The notes: generated by a model not told the origin, from the sequence alone. A stretch of 64,000 bases of DNA from Bacillota bacterium (GCA_023390175.1 JAEWDK010000024.1:372001-436000), one strand, 5' to 3'. Positions 33,957 to 42,299 are shown, numbered from the stretch's first letter. Numbers and translations: made by a program.

Positions 33957-35210
33957 ATGAAAGACTGTTTGGTATTATTAACAAAAATTTACCCTTTTGA
34001 CAAGGGGGAAGAATTTATTGAAAATGAAGTTCCCCTGCTTGCAGCAGCCTTTGAAAAAGTGATTATTATTTCCACCAGTACGGCGGACAAGCCGATTCAG
34101 ACCAGAAAAACGCCGGAAAATGTAAGCATTTATCATATTAGCGCATCCAAAATCAAGAAAGGCCTGCCGTTTGCGGCGGCAAGCCTGTTCCCCTTTACCG
34201 GTTTTAAGGGCTATTGCGGCGCTGAAGAGAGGGAGGCACTTGGCCACTCTTTCAAAAAACGGATGTACCTCGCCTATTTTATTGCAAAATCCGATTTGGT
34301 ATATGATGAGACAGTGAAAATTTTGAATAACTGCGAACTTGAACAATACCAAAGCGTTACCTTTTACAGCTATTGGTTTTACGACGTTGCCTTGGTTGCG
34401 CTGCGGCTTAAAAAATGCTGCGGCGCGGCCTTAAAACGTGCTGTATGCAGGGCGCATGGCTATGACCTTTACCCTTACCGCAACTCTGCCAATTACCTTC
34501 CTTTGCGAAGCTACATCTTGAAGTACATTGACACAGTGTACCCCTGCTCCCAAAACGGAAGCAACTTTTTAAGCGGATTATATCCCGGTTACAGCGACAA
34601 AATTCAGACCGCGTATCTTGGCACAAACGACTGCGGACTGTCCCCCGAAAAGGAAGGCAATATGCTTCATATCGTAAGCTGCTGCCATATTGTTCCGGTA
34701 AAGCGTGTTGAACTTTTGGCACAGGCGCTTGAAAAGCTGAAGGACAGCGGACTGAAGCTGAAATGGACTCATTTTGGCGGCGGCGACGGGTTGGAAGCAT
34801 TAAAAAAATTTGCGGAGGAATCACTGACCTTTATGGAATGCCATTTTGCCGGTGAGGTTAAAAACACCGAACTGATGCAATACTACCAAAATAACCATGT
34901 TGATCTTTTTGTCAATACAAGCAGCTCTGAAGGGCTGCCGGTCAGCATTATGGAAGCGTGCTCGTTTGGAATACCGGGGATTGCGACCGATGTCGGCGGG
35001 ACGGGCGAAATTATTCGGGACGGTGAAACCGGATACCTGCTGAACGCCGATGTTACTTCGGATGAGCTTGCCGAAAAAATCCGGTTCGCCGCGCTGCTGC
35101 CGTCTGAAAAGATTCAGGAGCTTCGGACTAACTGCCGTTCCCTTTGGAAGAAGGAGTTTTGCGCGGAACAAAATTTTGCACAGTTCGCGCAAAACATCAA
35201 ACCTTTATAA
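33957..35210 (+). CDS. Glycosyltransferase family 4 protein, divergently transcribed
   Basis: A 417-residue GT-B glycosyltransferase. Donor-domain landmarks are LHIVSCCHIVPVKRVELLAQAL, THFGGGDGLEALKKF, the SSSEGLPVSIMEACSFGIPGIATDVGGTGEII segment with the conserved glutamate, and DGETGYLLNADV. GGAGG lies six bases before ATG. It faces away from the three other glycosyltransferase genes, with which it shares a 220-base two-way promoter region, suggesting one surface-glycan function. A weak hairpin terminator follows at 35250. Confidence 0.9.
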   Translation: MKDCLVLLTKIYPFDKGEEFIENEVPLLAAAFEKVIIISTSTADKPIQTRKTPENVSIYHISASKIKKGLPFAAASLFPFTGFKGYCGAEEREALGHSFKKRMYLAYFIAKSDLVYDETVKILNNCELEQYQSVTFYSYWFYDVALVALRLKKCCGAALKRAVCRAHGYDLYPYRNSANYLPLRSYILKYIDTVYPCSQNGSNFLSGLYPGYSDKIQTAYLGTNDCGLSPEKEGNMLHIVSCCHIVPVKRVELLAQALEKLKDSGLKLKWTHFGGGDGLEALKKFAEESLTFMECHFAGEVKNTELMQYYQNNHVDLFVNTSSSEGLPVSIMEACSFGIPGIATDVGGTGEIIRDGETGYLLNADVTSDELAEKIRFAALLPSEKIQELRTNCRSLWKKEFCAEQNFAQFAQNIKPL

Positions 35211-35249
35211 AGTAATCCCGTTCGTGTCAAATTTATAAAGACAAATATG

Positions 35250-35300
35250 GACAAGCCCTTGTTCTGCCTTTAAAAGCACAAGAGTTTGTCCCTTTTAAAT
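35250..35300 (+). terminator. Probable terminator after the plus-strand glycosyltransferase
   Basis: An imperfect stem (GACAAGCCCTTGT with ACAAGAGTTTGTC) is followed by CCTTTTAAATTT. Confidence 0.5.
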
Positions 35301-35414
35301 TTAAGATGCATTTGTTTTGTTATGCTGTTTGCCTCAAATATCAAAGAGCTGTCCTGTCAGACCTGACGATCCGCTTTAGCAGGTGAAATTGACTTTGTTT
35401 TCGGACATTTTCAT

Positions 35415-35444
35415 ACATAAATGTTCGGGAAGCGGTTCATACTA
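35415..35444 (+). promoter_or_regulatory. Possible sigma-G-type promoter for DUF421-DUF4363
   Basis: CATACTA (35438-35444) matches the sigma-G -10 element, with ACATA (35415-35419) 18 bases upstream at the -35 position (consensus GHATR, one mismatch). It lies just ahead of the DUF421 start. A sigma-A alternative, TTGACT at about 35388 with a poor -10, is also present, so the assignment is open. Confidence 0.35.
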
Positions 35445-35459
35445 TTTTCGGTGATGAAA

Positions 35460-36137
35460 ATGACAATATCCTTGATTAGAACCATACTGCTTTACATAGT
35501 AATTATTGCAGCGGTAAGGCTGATGGGCAAACGGCAGATCAGTGAACTTCAAACCAGCGAGCTGGTGGTAACGCTTTTGATTTCCGATATTGCATCCATT
35601 CCTATGCAGGACACGGGGCAGCCGCTTGCAAGCGGCTTGATCCCGATTTTAGTGTTGATCATGTGTGAAATCGTCGTATCGGGCCTAATGCTGAAAAGCT
35701 CAAAATTCCGCAGAATTGTGTGCGGGAGGCCGCTTATCGTGATAAATGACGGAAAAGTGGATCAAAAAGAGATGCGGCGGCTGCGCATGACTACAGAAGA
35801 TTTGGCGGAACAGCTCCGGCAAAAGGATGTGTTCAGCATTGAAGACGTTGCTTATGCAATCGTTGAAACCAACGGGAAAATGAGCGTAATTAAAAAGCCG
35901 GACAAAGAACAGCCGTGCGCCGGAATGCTGGGCGTTGCCCTGCCTGACACGGGGATTGAAACCGTTGTGATCAGTGACGGTGTAATTTCCGATTTCTCCT
36001 TGAAGCTCTGCAACAAAGGGCGTGAATGGCTAGACGGCGTTTTACGCGGCAAAAATGTAAATGCAGATGAAATATTCATCATGACAGCCAACCGAAAGGG
36101 TGACATTAACATTATAAAAAAGGATGAATGCAAGTGA
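35460..36137 (+). CDS. DUF421 (YetF/YdfS-like) membrane protein
   Basis: A 225-residue protein with three N-terminal transmembrane segments (up to about residue 75) and a cytoplasmic domain. The family signature RLMGKRQISELQTSELVVTLLISDIASIPMQD is clear, as is FRRIVCGRPLIVINDGKVDQKEMRRLRMTTEDL. Several DUF421 proteins in Bacillus belong to sporulation regulons; molecular function is unknown. The start is ATG 35460, five bases after GGTGA; ATG 35454 is nearly as good, while the one at 35421 lacks a site. It overlaps the DUF4363 gene by ten bases, the same pairing as Bacillus ydfS-ydfR. Confidence 0.85.
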   Translation: MTISLIRTILLYIVIIAAVRLMGKRQISELQTSELVVTLLISDIASIPMQDTGQPLASGLIPILVLIMCEIVVSGLMLKSSKFRRIVCGRPLIVINDGKVDQKEMRRLRMTTEDLAEQLRQKDVFSIEDVAYAIVETNGKMSVIKKPDKEQPCAGMLGVALPDTGIETVVISDGVISDFSLKLCNKGREWLDGVLRGKNVNADEIFIMTANRKGDINIIKKDECK

Positions 36138-36514
36138 AGCGCTTATGGGTTTCGGCAATCATACTGGTGGTGCTTACAGTTATTTGTATTTTCGGGACAA
36201 TCACAACAAACAGAATCAGCTCCGATTTGGCAAAAACCGTAGAAAGCGCAAAAAAGGCCGCTGAAAGCGGAGATAACAGCACCGCTTTTACACTGAGCAA
36301 AAAAGCCGTTTCAGACTGGCACCAAAGCCACGAAGTGCTGTGCACCTATATGCCCCACGCAAAACTGGAGGCAATTGACCAAACGCTCGCGGCACTGCCG
36401 TCGCTTATTTATTACGGTACCACCGACCAGTTTACAGCGGAGTGTGACCGCGGTGTAACGCAGATTGAATACCTGAACGAGTCGGAGACCCCGATTCTGC
36501 AAAATATATTCTGA
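36128..36514 (+). CDS. DUF4363 small membrane-anchored protein
   Basis: A 128-residue protein. One N-terminal transmembrane helix (residues about 6-25, LWVSAIILVVLTVICIFGTI) is followed by a helical extracytoplasmic domain. It matches the DUF4363 pattern of partners encoded after DUF421 genes. Function unknown; it probably works with the DUF421 protein. It starts inside the end of that gene and ends five bases before a strong terminator. GTG at 36134 is an alternative start. Confidence 0.8.
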   Translation: MQVKRLWVSAIILVVLTVICIFGTITTNRISSDLAKTVESAKKAAESGDNSTAFTLSKKAVSDWHQSHEVLCTYMPHAKLEAIDQTLAALPSLIYYGTTDQFTAECDRGVTQIEYLNESETPILQNIF

Positions 36515-36518
36515 TATG

Positions 36519-36552
36519 AAAACGGCGGCAGGAAATTTCCTGCCGCCGTTTT
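36519..36552. terminator. Bidirectional terminator between DUF4363 and nrdR
   Basis: A perfect 34-base palindrome with 17-base arms begins AAAACGGCGGCAGG and ends with the mirror sequence. It has T residues on both strands and lies between convergent genes. Confidence 0.92.
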
Positions 36553-36560
36553 CTGCTAAT

Positions 36561-37019
36561 TCAGGTTTTATTTTTTATCATACGGTTTAGCTCATCCATA
36601 AAGGTATTGATATCCTTAAACTGACGGTAAACAGACGCAAAGCGAACATACGCGACCTCGTCCACCTCTTTCAGCTTTTCCATGGCGTATTTTCCGATTA
36701 AGCTTGACGGAACCTCGCGGTCAAGTGAGTTTTGGAGCATATTTTCAATTTCATCGACAATACGTTCCAATGTATCAAGGGACACCGGGCGCTTTTCACA
36801 AGCACGGAGCAAACCGTTCAGAAGCTTATTGCGATCAAAAGCTTCCCTGGACCGGTCTTTTTTGACGACCACGACGGGTACCGTTTCAATCACTTCATAC
36901 GTTGTGAACCGTTTCGAGCAGTTTAAACATTCCCTGCGTCTTCGGATACGCTCCCCTTCGTCGGTAGGGCGCGAATCGATAACCTTAGACTCAGAATAAC
37001 CACAGTATGGGCACCTCAT
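36561..37019 (-). CDS. nrdR: Transcriptional repressor NrdR
   Basis: A 152-residue ribonucleotide-reductase repressor. The zinc ribbon opens MRCPYCGYSESKVIDSRPTDEGERIRRRRECLNC, followed by an ATP-cone domain (VVVKKDRSREAFDRNKLLNGLLRACEKRPV) that senses ATP and dATP. Length is standard. It binds NrdR boxes upstream of nrd genes; none of its targets are in the window. AGAGGTG precedes the ATG, and a sigma-A promoter lies close upstream. Confidence 0.97.
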   Translation of the reverse strand: MRCPYCGYSESKVIDSRPTDEGERIRRRRECLNCSKRFTTYEVIETVPVVVVKKDRSREAFDRNKLLNGLLRACEKRPVSLDTLERIVDEIENMLQNSLDREVPSSLIGKYAMEKLKEVDEVAYVRFASVYRQFKDINTFMDELNRMIKNKT

Positions 37020-37049
37020 CGTTTGATCACCTCTACTACATTTTGTGTA

Positions 37050-37079
37050 ATTATAACATATTTATCATATAATTATCAA
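37050..37079 (-). promoter_or_regulatory. Sigma-A promoter for nrdR
   Basis: On the minus strand TTGATA (37074-37079) and TATAAT (37050-37055) are separated by 18 bases. Confidence 0.78.
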
Positions 37080-37097
37080 GTAGAATATCAAAAAATA

Positions 37098-37880
37098 TCA
37101 AATTAATGCATTTACCGTCTGTTTTGCTTTTTCCAATTCCTGCAGTCTGTTAAAACTGCGCCGGTAAACTTCAATAATAAAGTCCCCCGTGTATCCGAAT
37201 TTATCCAACTGGCGTTTTAGAAGGTCAAAATTCATTGTGCCATAACCGGGCAAAAGGCAGTCGGACTGGGTATTATTATCATTGATATGCACATGAACAA
37301 CCCTCTCCCCCATTGCGCCGCACATTTCATGAGGGTTCTTTCCGGCGCGCACAGCCTGCTTGATATCGAGCACAAATGCACATTCCTGTTTCAGGTATGA
37401 CCGCATGCGCGTAATAAACGCCGGGTCGTCGCTGCGAAACAAATTGACGTTTTCCTGTGCGACAGTAATACCGAATGTTTTTCCAAGAGCAAACAGCCGG
37501 GCATAATGCTCAAAATAATTTTGTTCCGTAGTCCTGCTGCGTTTATCATCACGCTGACCGTGAAGAACTACAATTTCTGCGCCTAACAAATTGGCTGTAT
37601 TAAAATATTGCTTATAAAACTCCAAACCGTCGAGGAAGCGCCTTTCATAATCGGAAAAGAGCAGAAAACTTTCAAACCCGGAGGTAAACGGATGGATCGA
37701 TTTTACGGTACTTCCGCTTTCATCCAACATCTGTTTTAAGCTTTTAATATAGTCCGGTTTCAGTTCGCTGAATGTATTGATAAAGATTTCAAAAAGATGA
37801 AAATCCATTGAAATTAAAGTTGGCAGCGCTTTTTCCAATTCAAGGGGATAAAGGCATGCTGTTGAAATGCCGGAACGCAT
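37098..37880 (-). CDS. Sugar phosphate isomerase/epimerase-like TIM-barrel protein
   Basis: A 260-residue protein of the AP endonuclease 2/xylose isomerase-like TIM-barrel family. Barrel-strand ends carry candidate metal ligands: IVVLHGQRDDK, VAQENVNLF, FVLDIKQAVRAG, VVHVHINDN and FIIEVYR. Members isomerise or epimerise sugars or inositols; the substrate here is unknown and no sugar genes are adjacent. The start is ATG 37880, five bases after AGGTGG. Single gene with a sigma-A promoter and a leader of about 130 bases. Confidence 0.83.
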   Translation of the reverse strand: MRSGISTACLYPLELEKALPTLISMDFHLFEIFINTFSELKPDYIKSLKQMLDESGSTVKSIHPFTSGFESFLLFSDYERRFLDGLEFYKQYFNTANLLGAEIVVLHGQRDDKRSRTTEQNYFEHYARLFALGKTFGITVAQENVNLFRSDDPAFITRMRSYLKQECAFVLDIKQAVRAGKNPHEMCGAMGERVVHVHINDNNTQSDCLLPGYGTMNFDLLKRQLDKFGYTGDFIIEVYRRSFNRLQELEKAKQTVNALI

Positions 37881-38020
37881 ACAAACCACCTGTTTCTCCG
37901 TGCAAAGCCAAATTTACTGGGAAGTCCGCCGAATCCGCACGGAAAACACGGTGGATTTTGCTGCCCAGGCAAGGGCAAACACCCGTTGAAAGCATTTGTT
38001 TATAATACCTTTTAGAGTAA

Positions 38021-38049
38021 ATTATATCCTGCCGGTACGCAAATGTCCA
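38021..38049 (-). promoter_or_regulatory. Sigma-A promoter for the TIM-barrel gene
   Basis: On the minus strand TGGACA (38044-38049) and TATAAT (38021-38026) are separated by 17 bases. It abuts the plus-strand promoter at 38050. Confidence 0.7.
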
Positions 38050-38074
38050 GTTTAATCAATATGGAACTGGGTAT
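38050..38074 (+). promoter_or_regulatory. Sigma-B/sigma-F-like promoter motif upstream of the helical protein gene
   Basis: GTTTAA (38050-38055) and GGGTAT (38069-38074) are separated by 13 bases, an exact match to the Bacillus sigma-B consensus. It is 100 bases before the ATG. A TATAAT at about 38144 could be an ordinary -10 but has a poor -35, so the active promoter is not certain. Confidence 0.4.
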
Positions 38075-38173
38075 TATAGTAGCACAGGATTATGAATAAT
38101 ACCTGTTCTATCTATTAATGATTCAAAAATAACAAATAAGAAAATATAATCAGCAGGAAAAGGAGATGTGAAT

Positions 38174-38605
38174 ATGGCCAGAGAAAACAAAAATCTTCTG
38201 GAAGAAATTTACAAAGCGACAAAAATGGGTCTTGAAGCAACCCAGCTGGTCATCCCGAAGGTAAAGGATGAATCGCTTCGGGAACAAATTGAGCTGCAGG
38301 GTAAAAACTATAAAGGTATGAACTCGAAGGCAAAGGCAATGCTGCGGGAAGACGGGCGGCTGCCGGAAGAACAGGACTCCGTAAAAAAGGCGATGCTGTG
38401 GGGTTCCATTAAAATGAACACACTGGTTAACAAAAAGCCGGGTCACATTGCAGAAATGATGATTACCGGTACAACCATGGGAATCGTGGATATGACGAAA
38501 AGGCTAAACGAACTTGACGACGCTGACGCCGGAGCAAAAAAGCTGGCCGAAGATTACATTGTAAACGAACAGAAAAACATCGAGAATCTGAAGAAGCATT
38601 TGTGA
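38174..38605 (+). CDS. Helical cytoplasmic protein, function unknown
   Basis: A 143-residue, highly charged protein predicted to be all alpha-helix, without signal peptide, membrane segments or cysteines. The layout suggests a four-helix bundle (helices about 3-25, 30-60, 66-90 and 95-140). I do not recognise a family with confidence; ferritin-like or DUF2383-like bundles are possible. The start is ATG 38174 with AGGAGA seven bases upstream; the GTG two codons earlier lies closer. Single gene, with a stress-type promoter motif upstream. Confidence 0.72.
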   Translation: MARENKNLLEEIYKATKMGLEATQLVIPKVKDESLREQIELQGKNYKGMNSKAKAMLREDGRLPEEQDSVKKAMLWGSIKMNTLVNKKPGHIAEMMITGTTMGIVDMTKRLNELDDADAGAKKLAEDYIVNEQKNIENLKKHL

Positions 38606-38611
38606 TGCGGC

Positions 38612-38640
38612 TTGATTTAATCGCGTTATTTCATTATAAT
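38612..38640 (+). promoter_or_regulatory. Sigma-A promoter for the ABC-F gene
   Basis: TTGATT (38612-38617) and TATAAT (38635-38640) are separated by 17 bases. The short leader contains a seven-base-pair hairpin (38646-38666) of unknown role. Confidence 0.82.
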
Positions 38641-38690
38641 ATGTGAGCGGGGCTTTTACGCTCCGCACTTTACATACAAGGAGTAATACA

Positions 38691-40589
38691 ATGGGTTTGC
38701 TAAGCACCGGCAATTTGAGCAAAATGTTTGGCACCGATGTTATTTTTACCGGTGTCTCTTTTGAAATACAGGAAAATGACCGCGTGGGTCTTGTGGGAAT
38801 TAACGGTTCCGGCAAAACCACGCTTTTTAAACTGTTAACAGGCGAACTGCAGCCCGACGGCGGGGATATTTTCAAAGCAAACTCCACTGTACTTGGGTAT
38901 ATGGAGCAGCATGTGTGCCGCGACCTTGACCGCAGCGCGTACAGTGAAGTGCTGACAGTCTTCGGCAGCCTTCTGCAGCTTGAAAGCGAGCTGGAGGAAA
39001 TCAATCTTCAATTACAAACAAAGCCGAAGAATATGGATGAACTGATCGAAAAGCAGGCCGCTGTCAACGAGCGGTTTGTTTCACTCGGCGGGTTGACCTG
39101 CCGCAGCAGGGCGCGCTCCGCATTGCTGGGGCTGGGCTTCGACGATGAACAGATGGGCATGCCGATTGCTGTTTTAAGCGGCGGCCAAAAGGCAAAGCTT
39201 CAGCTTGCAAAAATGCTGCTGTGCGGTGCGAATCTGTTGCTGCTTGATGAACCGACCAACCATCTTGACATTTCCTCCGTGGAGTGGCTGGAAGACTTTT
39301 TGCGCTCGTACAACGGGGCATTTATTGTCATTTCGCATGACCGTTATTTTTTGGACCGGATTACCAACCGTACCTTTGAACTGGAAAACAACCGCCTTAC
39401 GCTTTATAAAGGGAATTACTCCACTTACCTTGCCCAGAAAGATGAAAACAGCCTTTCCTTGCAGCGCAAATATGACAACACCCGCAAAGAAATCAAGCGC
39501 ATTGAAGGAATTGTTACACAGCAGCGCCAATGGAACCGTGAAAAAAGCATTAAAACCGCCGAAAGCAAGCTGAAAGTAATCGACCGGCTGGAAAGCACGC
39601 TGGAAAAGCCGGACTCAAAACCCGACAGCATTCATTTCGATTTTGAAATCAATCAGCGCGGCGGCAATGATGTTCTGACTGTGGAAAACCTTGCTTTGCA
39701 GTTTGACGAGAAAAAGCTGTTTCACAATGTGAATATGGAGATACACCGCGGAGAACGGGTTTTTCTGATCGGACCGAACGGCTGCGGCAAAACATCCCTA
39801 CTGAAAACACTTTTGGGCATTTACCCCCCCGCTGCCGGTGAACTTCGTTTTGGCGCCGGGATTGATGTTGGTTATTATGATCAGATTCAGGCGGGACTGC
39901 ATCCTGAAAAAACCGTGATCGATGAAATTTGGGATTCCTACCCAAAAATGACGCAGACTGAAATTCGGAACGCGCTGGCCGTTTTCCTATTTAAAGGCGA
40001 TGAGGTGTTTAAATCCGTTGCGGCGCTGAGCGGCGGTGAGCGGGCAAGAATTTTATTGCTGCGCCTGATGCTTTCACGCGATAATTTTCTGTTTTTGGAT
40101 GAACCGACGAACCACTTGGATATCGGCTCCTGCGAGGCGCTGGAAGCCGCGCTGCAAAGCTACGAAGGCACCCTTCTAATTGTTTCCCATGACCGGTATT
40201 TAATGAACAAGATAGCGGATCGGATTTATTTTCTGGATACAAACGGAGCAACGGAGTACATAGGAAACTACGATGCTTACATAGAAAAAAGCCGCGGCGA
40301 GGTTCTGAAAGCTGCCGAAAAGGAGCCGCCAAAGGTCAATGAGTACAAGCTCCAAAAAGAGCGCGAAGCGGCCATCCGAAAAGAAAAATCCGAATTAAAG
40401 CGTACGGAAGCCCGCATCGGCGAAATTGAAACAGAAACGGCAGAGCTGGAACAAAGGCTTCTCGACCCGGAGGTCGCAAGCGATTATGAGGCCGCCATAG
40501 AAATTTCCGAGAAAATCAGTGCGCTAAAACATGAAAATGACGAGTTGTTTCAGCGCTGGAGCATACTTGCACAAAAATACGAGGAATAA
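38691..40589 (+). CDS. ABC-F family ATPase
   Basis: A 632-residue cytoplasmic protein with two ABC domains and no membrane segments. Domain 1 has Walker A GINGSGKTTLF, signature LSGGQKAKLQLAK and Walker B LLLLDEPTNHLD; domain 2 has GPNGCGKTSLL, LSGGERARILLLR and FLFLDEPTNHLD. Between them lies the charged linker that reaches into the ribosomal E site, and the C-terminus is coiled-coil (residues about 560-630). ABC-F proteins act on ribosomes as translation factors or antibiotic-protection proteins; housekeeping YdiF/Uup type is most likely, as linker and context do not suggest resistance. The start is ATG 38691 after AAGGAG. Confidence 0.9.
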   Translation: MGLLSTGNLSKMFGTDVIFTGVSFEIQENDRVGLVGINGSGKTTLFKLLTGELQPDGGDIFKANSTVLGYMEQHVCRDLDRSAYSEVLTVFGSLLQLESELEEINLQLQTKPKNMDELIEKQAAVNERFVSLGGLTCRSRARSALLGLGFDDEQMGMPIAVLSGGQKAKLQLAKMLLCGANLLLLDEPTNHLDISSVEWLEDFLRSYNGAFIVISHDRYFLDRITNRTFELENNRLTLYKGNYSTYLAQKDENSLSLQRKYDNTRKEIKRIEGIVTQQRQWNREKSIKTAESKLKVIDRLESTLEKPDSKPDSIHFDFEINQRGGNDVLTVENLALQFDEKKLFHNVNMEIHRGERVFLIGPNGCGKTSLLKTLLGIYPPAAGELRFGAGIDVGYYDQIQAGLHPEKTVIDEIWDSYPKMTQTEIRNALAVFLFKGDEVFKSVAALSGGERARILLLRLMLSRDNFLFLDEPTNHLDIGSCEALEAALQSYEGTLLIVSHDRYLMNKIADRIYFLDTNGATEYIGNYDAYIEKSRGEVLKAAEKEPPKVNEYKLQKEREAAIRKEKSELKRTEARIGEIETETAELEQRLLDPEVASDYEAAIEISEKISALKHENDELFQRWSILAQKYEE

Positions 40590-40591
40590 AA

Positions 40592-40613
40592 AAACCCGGT
40601 AAAAACCGGGTTT
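40592..40613 (-). terminator. Terminator between ABC-F and the HPr-like gene
   Basis: A nine-base-pair hairpin (AAACCCGGT and ACCGGGTTT) has seven T residues on the minus strand, so it mainly serves the HPr-like gene; it may also end the ABC-F transcript. Confidence 0.85.
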
Positions 40614-40628
40614 AAGTTCGGGACTGGT

Positions 40629-40862
40629 TTATTTTTCTGACTTAAACTGCTCAAGCTGAGCAATAAAGTCGGATGAGTGGTCGTTTTCGACCTCAATCTC
40701 TACAGGCTTTGACAAATCAAGGCTGAAAACCCCCATGATGGACTTTGCATCAATTTTGTATTTATCTGTAGTGAGGTTGATTGGAAAGTCATAACTGTTT
40801 GTCAGGGTGACAAATTTCTTGACCGCCTCAATGCTGGACAGCAGGATAGAAGTTGAATACAT
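40629..40862 (-). CDS. HPr-like protein lacking the phosphorylatable histidine
   Basis: A 77-residue protein with the HPr fold pattern. The regulatory-serine segment AKSIMGVFSLDLSKPVEIEV (S41) aligns with the S46 region of HPr. At the place of GLHARPA with its active His15 the sequence reads SSIEAVKKFVTL, with no histidine, so it cannot take phosphate from enzyme I. Crh of Bacillus is a comparable regulatory relative without His15 that acts through the serine. A role in catabolite or developmental regulation is possible. GGAGGTAACATATA lies directly before the ATG; it has its own promoter and terminator. Confidence 0.8.
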   Translation of the reverse strand: MYSTSILLSSIEAVKKFVTLTNSYDFPINLTTDKYKIDAKSIMGVFSLDLSKPVEIEVENDHSSDFIAQLEQFKSEK

Positions 40863-40896
40863 TATATGTTACCTCCATATTTCGATGTATTCTCCA

Positions 40897-40925
40897 ATGA
40901 TATAGCAGGACACTTAATTGGTCAA
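40897..40925 (-). promoter_or_regulatory. Sigma-A promoter for the HPr-like gene
   Basis: On the minus strand TTGACC (40920-40925) and TATCAT (40897-40902) are separated by 17 bases. Confidence 0.82.
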
Positions 40926-40994
40926 TATTCATTTTTACCATACATTATGTCAATTATCCAATTAAAATATATATTTTTATTGAAAGGGCACAAC

Positions 40995-42287
40995 ATGAAG
41001 GTTTCTGTAATTACACTTGGCTGCAAGGTCAATCAATATGAGTCGCAGGCCATGCTCAATCAGCTTGTTTCGGCCGGTTTTACCGCCTGTGACGCAAATG
41101 AAGAGAGTGACGTGGTACTGATTAATTCCTGTACTGTTACTTCGATGAGCGACCATAAAGTGCGCCAAATGCTGCACCGCGCGCGGCACAAGAACCCCAC
41201 AGCGGTGATCGTGCTGACCGGCTGCATGCCGCAGGCGTTTCCCGAAGCAGCCGAGGCACTGAGCGACGCGGACATCATCCTCGGCAATTCCAACCGCGCT
41301 TCACTGCTCCCCCATATTCTTCAATATCTTTCGGCACATCAGCGTATTGTGGATATTGTTCCCCACGAAAAGGCACCTGAATTCGAAAGCATGAGCGTTA
41401 ACCGATTTTTCGAGCGCACGCGCGCTTTTATTAAAATAGAGGACGGCTGTAACCGCTTCTGTTCCTACTGCATTATTCCTTACGCCCGCGGAAGAGTGCG
41501 TTCAAAGCCGATTGATCAGCTGAAACAGGAAATCAGTGAAATTGCCGCGAACGGCTACCGTGAAATTGTTCTGACCGGAATCAACCTTTCCGCTTATGGT
41601 CAGGAGCTTGGCCTTCACCTGTGCGACGCCGTGGAAGCCGCCTGCGCACCCGACGGAATTGAACGCGTACGCCTTGGCTCATTGGAGCCGGAGCAGCTCA
41701 GCGAAGATGTGATTGCCCGCCTGCGCCTTCAAAAAAAGCTGTGCCCACAGTTTCATCTGTCGCTCCAAAGCGGCTGTGATGAAACGTTAAAGCGCATGAA
41801 CCGCCATTACGACACAAATGAGTATCGCACCATTGTGAAAAATTTACGCGCCGCCTTTGAAAACGCCGCGATCACCACCGACCTGATGGTCGGCTTTCCC
41901 GGCGAAAGCGAGGAGGAGTTTAAAGAGTCACTCGCCTTCGCAGAAGAAATCGGCTTTGCCAAGGTGCATGTTTTCGCCTATTCCCGCCGCCCCGGCACCA
42001 GAGCGAACGACGCGCCGGATCAGGTTGCACAATCGGTGAAGGAACAGCGCAGCCGTGAAATGATTAAGGCAACACAGAAAACAAAAGAGGAATTTTTCAC
42101 CCGGCAGCTTGGCCGAATCGAACCGGTGCTTTTTGAACGGGAATGTGAAAAGGGTGTTTATGAGGGATACACGGAAAATTACACTCCTGTTCGGGCGCAC
42201 AGCGGGAAAAACCTTGGCGGGCAAATTCTTCCGGCACGCATTACCCAGGCTTTAAGCGACTTTTGTATTGCGGAAGTTTTGGAATAG
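40995..42287 (+). CDS. mtaB: tRNA threonylcarbamoyladenosine methylthiotransferase MtaB
   Basis: A 430-residue radical SAM methylthiotransferase that adds a 2-methylthio group to t6A37 of tRNAs. Domains: N-terminal UPF0004 with three cluster cysteines (LGCKVNQYES, INSCTVTSMSDHKVRQ, LTGCMPQ), radical SAM with CNRFCSYCIIPYARGR, and a C-terminal TRAM domain (RIEPVLFERECEKGVYEGYTENYTPV). KVNQYES and the length separate it from MiaB and RimO. The frame is open 43 codons upstream, but ATG 40995 is six bases after AAAGGG and begins the conserved MKVSVITLGCKVNQYE. Confidence 0.95.
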   Translation: MKVSVITLGCKVNQYESQAMLNQLVSAGFTACDANEESDVVLINSCTVTSMSDHKVRQMLHRARHKNPTAVIVLTGCMPQAFPEAAEALSDADIILGNSNRASLLPHILQYLSAHQRIVDIVPHEKAPEFESMSVNRFFERTRAFIKIEDGCNRFCSYCIIPYARGRVRSKPIDQLKQEISEIAANGYREIVLTGINLSAYGQELGLHLCDAVEAACAPDGIERVRLGSLEPEQLSEDVIARLRLQKKLCPQFHLSLQSGCDETLKRMNRHYDTNEYRTIVKNLRAAFENAAITTDLMVGFPGESEEEFKESLAFAEEIGFAKVHVFAYSRRPGTRANDAPDQVAQSVKEQRSREMIKATQKTKEEFFTRQLGRIEPVLFERECEKGVYEGYTENYTPVRAHSGKNLGGQILPARITQALSDFCIAEVLE

Positions 42288-42299
42288 AATGATATGAAA

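Noticed and set aside
38691..40589. An antibiotic-resistance role for the ABC-F protein
   Set aside because: No resistance-type leader (short peptide plus attenuator) and no neighbouring resistance genes; length and motifs fit the housekeeping types.
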